The notes under the pieces are model-generated. The model was not told the origin of the DNA. It searched no databases and was given only the letters and a program-made list of their open reading frames with translations. The translations under genes and the position numbers were made by a program. DNA of 64,000 nt from Adineta steineri (Eukaryota; Rotifera; Eurotatoria; Adinetida; Adinetidae): NCBI GenBank assembly GCA_905250115.1, contig CAJNOI010000100.1:44404-108403 (forward strand), in the 5' to 3' direction. Below, piece by piece: positions 21,849 through 30,985 of the stretch; positions within the stretch are counted from its first letter, which is position 1; each line of letters starts with the position of its first letter.

Positions 21849-23945
21849 TTAGTTAAAATTGAAAGAAGTTTGATTATATAAATCAATAGCAAGTTTATAG
21901 AATTGTAATTGATGTTGAAAATTGTTATGTAATGGTATTAAAGTAAAATATAAATGTGCTGTTATCATTTTTAAATCATTAAAATTAAAATTATTTGAAT
22001 AATTTTTTAAAATAAAATTTTGAAATATTTCATTAAGTTGTAAAAGATATGTTTGAACTATTGTTGTTGATAATAAATGATTTTTATTTAATAAAATAAA
22101 ATCATAACCCGTTAATGATTGATAAACTTTAGCTAAGTCATAATTTAAATCACCTTGAAGTGTCATTTGTTTTCCTAATGATCCTCTCATATCTAAAAAT
22201 ATCACATGACTTGATGGTGTTAATAAAACATTACTAAATACAGGATCACCATGAATTATTGCATTATGTTGAGCACGTAAAGATATTTCATATTGATTAA
22301 AATATTTTAAAAAATAATCAAGTAAATCTTTTGAATTAATTATTGATGAATTTTCAAAATATTGATCTAAATTTAGATAAATTTCATTGTATTTTTCATA
22401 ACGAAATAACATTTTTGATGAATAATTTTCATAAATATTTGCCTTCATATTATTAATTGAATCGAATGATAATGATGAATGAATTGATTTTAATGATGAT
22501 AGAAATTTTAATAGACGACCTTCAGTTAAACATAAATTTGTAAATAAATGTGAATAAGTTGTACCGGAGATTTTTTCAATAATTATTGATGAAATATTTG
22601 CATGATTATTTGTTTCAATACGATGTAATTTTGGAAATAAATCTTTAATATTTAATGGAATATTATTATAAAAATAAATTTCACCTTGAAGATCATCAAT
22701 TGAAGAACTTTTAACAATTAAATTATCTAATTGTTCAATTGTATGAAAATGACGAGAACAAACAAAACCTTCGATTTTTTTTCCATTATTATTATTATTA
22801 TTATCTAAAACATTTTTCTCAAGTGACCAACCTATTTCTTTAGTTGTATCAATTAAAGCATGAATGGCTGAATCATCAATATAAACATCAGCATATGGTT
22901 TACCAAATAATAATTCATCATAAGGTATATTAAATTTAGTTAATGTTTCTAATGTAATTTTTCCAATATCGGCAATAACAGCTCCAACATTACCTTGATG
23001 TGTTTTCATTCTTCTTGCTGTTTGAATAATAATATAATGTCCAGCCATATGTAATTCTCTAACTAATTGAATATTATGAATTTTTGGTTCAACTGAATTA
23101 TAATCTCCATATATTGTTGGATAAGAAACTAATGTATTATCTAAATCAAAACAAAATCTCATTTTTCTAATATTAATTAAATTTTTTTTTAATTTTAAAT
23201 TTTTTAAAAATTCATTTAATTGATCAGGTGTACCAACACAAACAAAATCTTGAAAATTAACTTCAATTCCAACAAAATCTTCTTGATTATCTAACATTAA
23301 TTTAATAATATTTGTTGTATAATATTCACCTGAATCACCCACTGATTGATCAATAATTTGAATACAATATTCTTTTAAAATAAAACCTGAACGAAATGCA
23401 TATGCACCTGTATTTGCATTATTTGATATCATGATTTTTTCTCGTACATCTTTTATTAAAGGATAATTTTCTTGAGTAATATCTTCATCTAATTTTAAAT
23501 ATGAATAAATTGGTTTACCAATATTATCTTTGAAAAAGAATGATGCATTCATTTGATTTGATAATTGACGAAATTTTTTTAAAATTTTTTCAAAATAAAT
23601 TGTATCACAATCAAGTGATATTGTTTTATATTTTAAACGATCAATATTTATTGTTTGTAACATTATAAATAATGTTTCAACAGCACCTCGTGTTTCAAAA
23701 TCTAAAATAATTGTTTCAAATTTTCGTTTTGGATATTCAATTTTTAATGTTTGACTTAAATCAAATTGTTTTTCTAAACTTTCCAATATTCCAAGATAAA
23801 TTATATCATCTTCTTCGGTATCTAAATGATCTAATAACCAAAATAACATTGGTCGTCCAACAATATTTATTAATGGTTTCGGAAAACGATAATTTTCTTT
23901 ACTAAAACGATGACCAATACCACCCATTGGGATAAGAATATTCAT
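21849..23945 (-). CDS. Tripartite nucleotidyltransferase / HAD phosphatase / APH-like phosphotransferase, 698 aa
   Basis: Intronless. Residues 1-235 are a sugar-1-phosphate nucleotidyltransferase domain: N-terminal MGGIGHRF resembles the GGxGxR nucleotide loop, followed by FPKPLINI and the metal-binding LDCDT. Residues ~265-390 are HAD-like (FDLDNTLVS, with a basic QTARRM and a late DDSA). Residues ~430-690 resemble aminoglycoside/choline kinase phosphotransferases (HGDPVFSN catalytic loop, FLDMRGSLG metal site). Such modules activate and phosphorylate sugars or choline for capsule or surface polysaccharides in bacteria. The single-chain fusion and lack of introns suggest horizontal acquisition, which is inference. 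A poly-Asn run near 400 encodes an interdomain linker. A cytosolic location is expected. Confidence 0.85.
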   Translation of the reverse strand: MNILIPMGGIGHRFSKENYRFPKPLINIVGRPMLFWLLDHLDTEEDDIIYLGILESLEKQFDLSQTLKIEYPKRKFETIILDFETRGAVETLFIMLQTINIDRLKYKTISLDCDTIYFEKILKKFRQLSNQMNASFFFKDNIGKPIYSYLKLDEDITQENYPLIKDVREKIMISNNANTGAYAFRSGFILKEYCIQIIDQSVGDSGEYYTTNIIKLMLDNQEDFVGIEVNFQDFVCVGTPDQLNEFLKNLKLKKNLINIRKMRFCFDLDNTLVSYPTIYGDYNSVEPKIHNIQLVRELHMAGHYIIIQTARRMKTHQGNVGAVIADIGKITLETLTKFNIPYDELLFGKPYADVYIDDSAIHALIDTTKEIGWSLEKNVLDNNNNNNGKKIEGFVCSRHFHTIEQLDNLIVKSSSIDDLQGEIYFYNNIPLNIKDLFPKLHRIETNNHANISSIIIEKISGTTYSHLFTNLCLTEGRLLKFLSSLKSIHSSLSFDSINNMKANIYENYSSKMLFRYEKYNEIYLNLDQYFENSSIINSKDLLDYFLKYFNQYEISLRAQHNAIIHGDPVFSNVLLTPSSHVIFLDMRGSLGKQMTLQGDLNYDLAKVYQSLTGYDFILLNKNHLLSTTIVQTYLLQLNEIFQNFILKNYSNNFNFNDLKMITAHLYFTLIPLHNNFQHQLQFYKLAIDLYNQTSFNFN

Positions 23946-24116
23946 TCTTTTGCTTTTATAATAAATATTTATAATAAAAGAAAAAAAATAATTTATAAAA
24001 TATATATTATATAGAACTATTTAATGTGCGGACAAGATTATAAAAACTAATTTGAGGGTGTGGATGTGATATGGAGAGGAAAAATACCTACTCCTAGATC
24101 TATGCTAATACAAAAC

Positions 24117-24292
24117 AAATAACGCTCGTCTGGAGACGCTCAGCTCTTTCTCGTAGAACCGATTACTCTTCGGTCAACTTTTATCAAAAAATTTCTCTTA
24201 TATCTTTAACTAAGTCTTAGATCAATCAGTGAAGTGCAGACATACAAGCAAACAATTTATTTCTGTTAGACTCTTCTCTACGAAAAAGAAAA
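24117..24292 (-). repeat. Dispersed ~245-bp repeat family, copy F (reverse)
   Basis: Reverse orientation: AACGCTCGTCTGGAGAC, CGCTCAGCTCTTTCTCGTAG, ... GACTCTTCTCTACGAAAAAG. The inner segment between the two CGTAG blocks is shortened relative to copies C and E. Confidence 0.75.
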
Positions 24293-24666
24293 TATTAAGT
24301 AGGCTGGAAATGTTTTAAGAGTTGACTACATATTATATTAATAATATTTTTGAAAGTGAAAGAGAGAGAGATTTAATCTAGTTAAAAAAATGTGTAATAT
24401 TTGTTCATACACGTCAAAATTGATATAAATTTAACTATTAGAGAAATTTTTGAAAAAAGGCAGTCGAGCAACAGACAAACAAATTTGAGAGGTTTAATAA
24501 GGATAATGTTTACTATTCGTTATAACTTGATTAACAATAAATAATAATCTGTTTTATTTAACCTAATGGAAAAAAATATTACGTATACTCATCTTCAACA
24601 TAAAGAAAAAAAAATACGACACATTTTAAGAAAAATATATTGTCGGAGAAAAAACTTTTTATTGAA

Positions 24667-24870
24667 ATGAATAATTAATTTTTGAAGAACTATCTTTTCT
24701 TTTTTTAATGTGTTCGTACTTATAAGAAAAAAAATTGTGTATATAAGTTGTTAATAAAGGAAATAACAATATATTCATATTATTTTAAGTGAGAAAAAAA
24801 GCAATTATCGTCAAACGATATTTTATCAAATTTATATATTCATATAAACATGAATCAGTCTAATTATAAT
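24667..24870 (+). repeat. Duplicated block 1 (copy at 50021-50250)
   Basis: Shared stretches include TCTTTTCTTTTTTTAATGTG, TGTGTATATAAGTTGTTAA, AACAATATATTCATATTATT and AGCAATTATCGTCAAA. Similarity extends about 200 bp with small indels. Confidence 0.7.
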
Positions 24871-25539
24871 TATTTTTTTTGTATTCATTTTAAAATTTCG
24901 AATATATAAAATATTATTATAGAAATCATTTTTATGAACATGTAATATCGTTAATTTTTTCTTTTTATTCTTTTCTATTAATAATTGATAGATTTTACTC
25001 TCACATCAGTTTATAATTTATGTGTTCTCTATATTGATATCATGTCAATTATTTCTATAGACATTAATTATATTTTTATAGGGAAAAATAAATACTAACT
25101 GTTGTTATAAAGATGTCTGAGATCTTATTTTACTCAAAAAAAGAATAATTCAACTTTTGAAATATTTTATTTTAATCATAGTTTCATAAATAATAATTTT
25201 CTTTCGTATGATCCTATTAAACTTGTTTTTTTTGCTCTAAGGATGAGCTTTGAAGCTTCACAATGGAAACAAAATAATAATTATCTTGAAAGAGCTTTGT
25301 ATTTTAATTGTAATGTTACTTTTTTTTTATTATATATATTTACAATACAAATAAAATGTTTATAAGAATAATAAATTTTGAATTACGTTTTTTACTACAA
25401 ATCGATGTTTTAAAATAAATTTTTACAAAGTATAATTTATTGAAATCTGTAGAGTTATAAGAGAATCTTGGATAATTTCTGGCAATTTAAGAAAAATAAC
25501 TAAACTTTACACAAAATATTTCTCGAAAAAAAAACAAAA

Positions 25540-25800
25540 TTGTGAGTAGAGATCGATAAATAAAATATGATATATGGTGGAACTTATTCCTATAGTAATA
25601 TCTCTTGTCAAAATTCGAAGTATTTCAAGTCTTTAAATGAATCTTTTCCTTCATTGATTTACTTTATCAAACAGTTATTTTATTCTATTGTATTTGCATA
25701 AACGACTTCATAAAATAATTATTCTATAAAAGACTCTTGTTATTCTTCCAATCAATTAGATTCTGTCGATTTGAACAATTTCAATTCTGCATTGAATAAA
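25540..25800 (+). repeat. Duplicated block 2 (copy at 52010-52265)
   Basis: Shared stretches include GAGTAGAGATC.ATAAATA, AAATATGATATAT, CCTATAGTAATATCTCTTGT and TTAGATTCT.TC..TTGAACA. Divergence is higher than in block 1, with indels. Confidence 0.6.
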
Positions 25801-25886
25801 TTAGACGAGATTTTTTTTACCTTTAACTTTATTTATTAAAATAAAACAAATATAATATGATGAAAATGAAAAATCTAAAAAAAATC

Positions 25887-25948
25887 TTGAGGGTGTGGGT
25901 ACGGGTTTGAGTGTTCTTTTCATTCAATACCCTTACCCACCCCCTTTC
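25887..25948. repeat. Telomere-like hairpin
   Basis: CTTGAGGGTGTGGGTACGGG is followed by a T-rich loop (TTCTTTTCATTCA) and a C-rich arm ACCCTTACCCACCCCC. The arms pair with a few mismatches. Confidence 0.65.
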
Positions 25949-26274
25949 TTTTAGAAAAGGAAATAATTGAAAATATATGTTTTCCTTTTCCTACGTATAA
26001 ACATTGAAAAAATCATTGAGTTTTTGAATAATAACATTGATCACTGAGGTTTAAAATAGATATGATCATGATATGGTTTTCATTTTTTTTTCTATTACAG
26101 CAAGAAGAATGCGACCAAACAAAACAATGAACTAATCTAATGAATATACTAACGAGCACAACATCAATTTTGCAGGAAAAAAAATTAAAATTACTGTCAG
26201 ATGAATTTATTGGTTGTGCACTTGTATGAATACTTTATTTAGAAAAACAAATAAAATAATGGTGGTATTATTGT

Positions 26275-26905
26275 AAAAAAAAGTGTTTTTTTTCATGTCT
26301 CTCTTTTACCTGTATAGAGACTGGGTTTTTTTGCGTGATCAAAATTCGTCGAAAATGCCAGTCTAGTGATTTTTCTCTTTCATATCACCAACGTAAAAAC
26401 ACGTCAGGCATATAATTATCTCTTCTTTAGGGGTGCATATGAAGGTGTGGGTGTGGGTGTAGGTGTGGGTGTGGGTGTGGTGAGGGGTGTGGGTGTAGGG
26501 ATGGATATGGGTGTAGGGGTGGGTATGGGTGTATAAGTTATTCTTCTCTCATACTATTCCTCCATATTCATCAAGATGGTGTGGCGGAGGGAATGGGTGT
26601 AGGTGTGTAGTATGGGAGAAGAATAACTTATACACCCACACCCACCTTCAAAAAAGCTCTGCACCCATCTGATGATTGTTTATTTAGTTTAGATTATGAA
26701 AATTCCCATCAATACGGACTAGGTAATAACCATACATAATGTGTTTTTTACTAGCGATGCAATAACACAGAAGAAAGATTGTTCTCTTCTTAACGAGAAA
26801 AGTGAGTTTCTCAATTGCTCTAGAGAACAATGTCATAATTCTGAATTCGCCGATTGTTCGTTTTAAGTCAGAAGAAAAGAAAAAGTCCTCATTCACTCTT
26901 TCTTT
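26275..26905 (-). repeat. Inverted duplicate unit, copy 1 (partner 30580-30985)
   Basis: Two blocks (26275-26420 and 26684-26905) match the reverse complement of 30580-30730 and 30725-30985. In this copy a telomere-like array lies between them, so block order is permuted relative to the partner. The 70-codon frame inside the second block is ~95% identical at DNA level between copies. Most of the ~10 differences change the amino acid, so I do not call it a gene. Confidence 0.7.
26425..26660. repeat. Telomere-like G-rich array with palindromic core
   Basis: From 26425 a run of GGTGTGGGTGTGGGTGTAGG-type units is followed by GTATAAGTTATTCTTCTCTC. A second G-rich stretch follows, then the inverted copy of the same core ending in CACCCACACCCACC. 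Units match the (TGTGGG)n telomere motif reported for bdelloids, but are degenerate. Confidence 0.75.
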
Positions 26906-26929
26906 CTTTCAATTGATTAAATGTATCAT

Positions 26930-27065
26930 GGGCGTGGGTGAATGTGGGATTTCTGTGAAACAGAAGACACTCATAGGCTAAAACACAGCCATACTTCATG
27001 CTCGCACTATACGCACACGCATCCACACCCACACCCGCCAAACCTACATCCACACCCACACCACC
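26930..27065. repeat. Telomere-like G-arm/C-arm element
   Basis: GGGCGTGGGTGAATGTGGG is followed about 60 bp later by a C-rich run with repeated CACACCCACACCC. The order is again G-rich then C-rich. Confidence 0.6.
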
Positions 27066-27176
27066 TCATTTGTTAAATGTTGTTAGAGAAATTTTTCGTA
27101 TTATTTATTTGAATAATAATAAAAATGTTTTTCTAGGATAGATATTTTATCATGATCAAAAAATGCATCAGTTTGT

Positions 27177-27592
27177 CTACTTTTTATAAACGATCGTTTC
27201 AGATTTTGGAACCTTATATTCATCACGTAGGTATCCACCGCTATCATCAGCATTGAATCGATGAGTATTAGAAGATGTATTCTGACTAACTACTTTAAAA
27301 CCATTTCGATTGATTAAATCATAAAAAAGTGATTCTTGATGACGTTCAACAGTGAATTCGTACTCAGGAGAAATGGTTTTTGTATAATCGAGATCATCAA
27401 CTCTTGTAACAACAGTAGAGATAAGGACAGAAGAACAACCCGACTGTGACGAGTAATATCCCCATTCTTCAGCATATTTTTTTTCTATTTTGAAGGCAGT
27501 CCATCGGCTAAAACCTGCGAATTGCATTTTATCTTGTATGTGCATGTTACTAAACATGTATGCCATCACAGAAGAGGGTGGACAATACACAG
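27177..27592 (-). CDS. Orphan terminal exon of an unrecognised protein
   Basis: The open frame runs from an acceptor-like AG at 27594-27593 (TTCTATTCATAG) to TAG at 27177-27179, giving about 138 residues with balanced composition. It contains EEWGYYSSQSGCSS and RVDDLDYTKT, and a conserved-looking C-terminus (YKVPKSETIVYKK). There is no in-frame ATG near the left boundary, so it is probably the last exon of a gene whose upstream exons are missing, diverged or displaced by repeats. I recognise no domain. No upstream exon could be found in the next kilobase, which contains a transposase relic on the other strand. Confidence 0.45.
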
Positions 27593-27719
27593 CTATGAAT
27601 AGAAGTGCAGTTAAACGATAGTTTTAATCAAAGTTTTATATATGAAAAATAATAACAGTAGAATTTTCGAGCTTTTCAAGTTGGTTAAATCGGTCATCAT
27701 CAGTAACATAACAACAAAA

Positions 27720-27786
27720 AGAGTGTGGGTGTGGATATGTGATGAAAGAAGAGATATCCACGACACTTACATCTACACCATCAAAG
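27720..27786. repeat. Telomere-like hairpin
   Basis: GAGTGTGGGTGTGGATATGTG, an AAGAAGAG loop, then ATCCACGACACTTACATCTACACC. It is an imperfect G-arm/C-arm palindrome of the same type as others in the window. Confidence 0.55.
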
Positions 27787-27812
27787 AGTAAATTGGCAAA
27801 TTAAAACTTAAT

Positions 27813-27983
27813 ATACTCGACTGAGCTCCTAAAAGTCTAGATCTCAATCCGATAGAGATGTTGTGGTCGATTCTGGACAAAAAACTTGCTTCTAAACCAA
27901 TGTATTCGAGAGGGATGTTGGTGGATCGTCTTCAGGAGAAATTTCTCACTCATGGAAATATATCAGATAAGGACTTACTTTAA
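27813..27983 (+). pseudogene. Tc1/mariner transposase C-terminal relic
   Basis: The plus-strand frame reads LDLNPIEMLWSILDKKL and then about 30 further residues to a TAA at 27981-27983. The block is the characteristic end of Tc1/mariner/IS630 DDE transposases (consensus SPDLNPIE.LW), carrying the third catalytic acidic residue. An in-frame TGA stands where Trp usually precedes the Pro/Ser-rich motif. The N-terminal catalytic half is absent. It is a dead fragment. Confidence 0.75.
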
Positions 27984-28371
27984 TGTGCGAGCGATATAAT
28001 GTTGCAAGTGTTTGTGTGTATGTGTTGAAGTTGGGACTTGACTTGTAACTTGCTGTTGAACTCAGTTAATGTGTGATGAGCTTATAACGAAGATAAGTGA
28101 GAAATCTGAAACAAAGCAGTGATGTTACTAGACTACCGATAATAGAATACAAAGAATGGTTTTATTAGAAGGACGACAGCTATATAAACGCACATACATG
28201 GAAGAATCCAAGAACAAACTGAGAAATAATGATGATTCACTGGAGGGACGAAGAAGTTTGTGAATAATACCATGACAGACGCGAACATTAAAAAAACATA
28301 GACGAGCAAGAAAAGGAGAAGTCATATAAATCGTATTAAAAGGAAAAGAACACATATGAATCACCCTTTAA

Positions 28372-28412
28372 CAGGAGTATGGGTGTGGATGTGGCTGTAG
28401 GTGTTTTTTTAT
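28372..28412 (+). repeat. Telomere-like G-rich arm (isolated)
   Basis: GAGTATGGGTGTGGATGTGG followed by CTGTAGGTG and a T-rich stretch. No clear C-rich partner follows, so this is a half-element. Confidence 0.5.
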
Positions 28413-29814
28413 TCTCTTAAATTGACAACCACTCTTCTTTTGGTATGCATCGAGAAGGTGCTCAATATTTTAACGAAGCTGGCTCGTCTTTACTAAATAA
28501 GTTCTAGTTTGAGGAGTCAATCAAATAGTTTGTGGAACGTGTTTATCGACGCGGTGGTTTTGTGGAAACGCGTTCGGACGCATTATTTTTTAAAACGCAA
28601 CTGACTCTATAGATGTAAAGTAGGAATGTCTACTGAAGAGGGGCTGTTGGTGAAGAAAGTTGTGCCTAAAAAAATTTTAGAGTATAAATAATCGAAAGTC
28701 AGTTCTCGTAAACATGCTATTGAACTTTGGAGAAATCCTCGTATCGACAATATTAACATCGTACGTATCTTAAAACTGGAACTGACTGCTTAAAATATAT
28801 ACTTCGAAATTTAGTCGTTTAGAGATATCAGTTCTTATACTGATCCAATTCTACAGCAATAATAGGACAAAATACATGTCTCTAAATTATTCTGTATGAT
28901 GGATATCTTAGCATTTAGAATTTCTCTCCGATCTTTGTCATAATGGTAAAGGTCCGGCTAAATTTCCTTATATGAACATGAAAATCGATAGAGCAAAGAA
29001 AAGCTTTGCGAAAGATTGAACTCCACTAGAAACGTCTGAAAACAATATTTATAAGCGTGATCAATTGCATTTTCGGTGATGAACCTGTTAGTATCAGGCT
29101 GAAAATCGTTTTTAAACGCGTTACGGTACGTTGCACCTCTGAATCTCATTTGAATATAATAGGTATTCCGTCTAAGCTGCATTTTCACGCTTTTATCTAT
29201 AGCGTTTCGATCCTGTTCATGCTCAAAAGATACCTACGTGAGTGCATAAATATTTATTGTAAAGCTACTACTCCTTCGTTTAAATAAGTGAATGAATGAT
29301 CAAATTATAAGCGCATGTACTTATTATTATTAACTATTGTTAGTTGGCTGTATCGCTCTACCGAACATCCACAGAAGATAATTTTTCACACAGATTTACT
29401 AGCTTCTCTTCTAGTTTTTTCCAGTCATCGATGAATTAGGATGATACTTAGACTGTAGAAAATCATTACTCAAACGATAAAGAACTATAATTTTTTTTTC
29501 ATTTTTGAAAACTACAAATAAAGTCAATAATGACGACAGATTTTTATTTCTATGAGACTCTTACCTTCTATCAGCTTTAGTTTTCTTTCAAAAGACTAGT
29601 ATATGTGATAAAAAATAGTGTATGAACGAGCATGTCTTTTTATACATCATTCTCGTTGTTATCAGTGTCATAAAGTAGACTCTTATTGGTAATAAAACAG
29701 TTTTCTATTATTAATCTTGTTATAAAACTCATTTTTTTATTTATCTTCATATAAATAATCATCTTTCTTCAGTTATAAACTTTTCTTTATTCTATAATGG
29801 TATAGATTTTGAGG
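28413..29814. other. Intergenic, probable degraded mobile DNA
   Basis: GC content is slightly higher than in neighbouring spacers and several interrupted frames run through 28430-29290 on the plus strand. I cannot match them to a named family, so I record the segment only as probable decayed coding or mobile DNA. Confidence 0.3.
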
Positions 29815-29907
29815 GTATTGGAGGGAGGAAGGGGTTGTGAGGGTGTGGGTGTGGATGTGATTCTTATATTCTTATTTCTTACACACCCACACCCACACCC
29901 TCAAGAC
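29815..29907. repeat. Telomere-like hairpin (well preserved)
   Basis: GAGGGTGTGGGTGTGGATGTG, a pyrimidine-rich loop (TTCTTATATTCTTATTTCTT), then CACACCCACACCCACACCC and CTCAAG. The outer ends match the CTTGAGGG consensus of other copies. Confidence 0.75.
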
Positions 29908-29936
29908 TTTTTTCGTCATGTCTTCGCCGATTTTAG

Positions 29937-30213
29937 AGGCGACATATTGAAAATCAATGAAATAGACCGAATTGCATCGTTACTAGATCAACAGATGCGT
30001 GGTCCACAATATATAACGCTTATACGTTCTGGGTGCTCGAAAATAGAGCACATCGCTCACTACTACGATCCAACGACAGACAAAGGCCGAATGGCTGTTC
30101 AACTGAGAGATCTCATCGAAGGCTTGGGAGCTTTATGTACTTCGAGGCCATTTACTTCGGAAATGGAAACAATTTCTACATTGATTACTGAAATTCTTAA
30201 GGAAAGTATCTAA
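29937..30213 (+). CDS. Orphan terminal exon of an unrecognised protein
   Basis: After an acceptor-like site (CGATTTTAG at 29928-29936) an open frame of about 91 residues runs to TAA. It begins GDILKINEIDRIASLLDQQM and ends SEMETISTLITEILKES. Composition is protein-like, with amphipathic helices, and GC is higher than in spacers. The upstream open sequence crosses a telomere-like hairpin and is unlikely to be translated. No domain is recognised and no upstream exon was found. It may be a broken gene remnant separated from its 5' part by repeats. Confidence 0.45.
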
Positions 30214-30552
30214 AACAAGACATTCTCAACAGACTTTGCGGAAAAAGAATGGCCAGAACCGCTAGAAGATGAGAAAATCAAATATAATCAAGAAATCTTT
30301 CAGTTATATAGTCACTCTAAATACTTATTTGAAATTTACTAACATAAAATATAACAAACGATGAATTATTTTGAAAATTTGATCATGTGAGAGGACTTTA
30401 TTATTCAATCAAAGAATTTTCTTCTCATTATTGTGTAGTTGTTGTATCCATTCAGTCGAGTTCGATTCTTGGCGATCCGATGAATCAGACTTCTCCACAT
30501 ATTTTTGTTATGTACTATTGTGTGGATGCCGGTGTAAATACAGAGATAATAC

Positions 30553-30985
30553 GGTACTCACACCCACACCCATAAAAAAGAGATGAGTATATGCTTGGCA
30601 TGTTTTTACGTTGGTGAAATGAAAGAGAAAAATCCCTAGGCCGACATATTCGGCGAATTTTGAGCATAGAAAAAAACCCAGTCTCTATACAGGTAAGAGA
30701 GAGACAGAACAGAAAAACACTTTTTTTGGTATATTTAATCAATTGAAAGAAAGAGTGAATGGGGACTTTTTCTTTTCTTCTGACTTAAAACGAACAATCA
30801 GCGAATTCAGAATTATGACATTATTCTCTAGAGCATTAGAGAAACTCACTTTTCTCGTTAAGAAGAGAACAATCTTTCTTCTGTGTTATTGCATCGCTGG
30901 TAAAAAACACATTATGTATGGTTATTACCCAGTCTGCATTGATGGGAATTTTCACAATCTAAACTAAATAGACAATCATCGGGTG
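30553..30985 (+). repeat. Inverted duplicate unit, copy 2 (partner 26275-26905)
   Basis: A short telomere-like tract (CACACCCACACCC, 30560-30572) is followed by the block beginning around 30580. This leads directly into the 70-codon block (30743-30985). Homology to the 26-kb copy is in inverted orientation, with the two blocks contiguous here and separated there. Confidence 0.7.

Larger units (their letters stand above)
24293..25886. other. Intergenic, contains two blocks duplicated near 50-52 kb
   Basis: No gene is recognised. Blocks at 24667-24870 and 25540-25800 are direct, diverged copies of 50021-50250 and 52010-52265, in the same order and orientation. Confidence 0.6.

Noticed and set aside
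26425-26540. G-rich array as a true chromosome end
   Set aside because: Unique genes lie on both sides for tens of kilobases and the repeat is short and degenerate, so it is interstitial.
26684-30967. 70-codon frame shared by the 26-kb and 30.7-kb duplicates as a gene
   Set aside because: The copies differ at about ten bases, mostly changing residues, so there is no sign of purifying selection. The segment is better treated as repeat.
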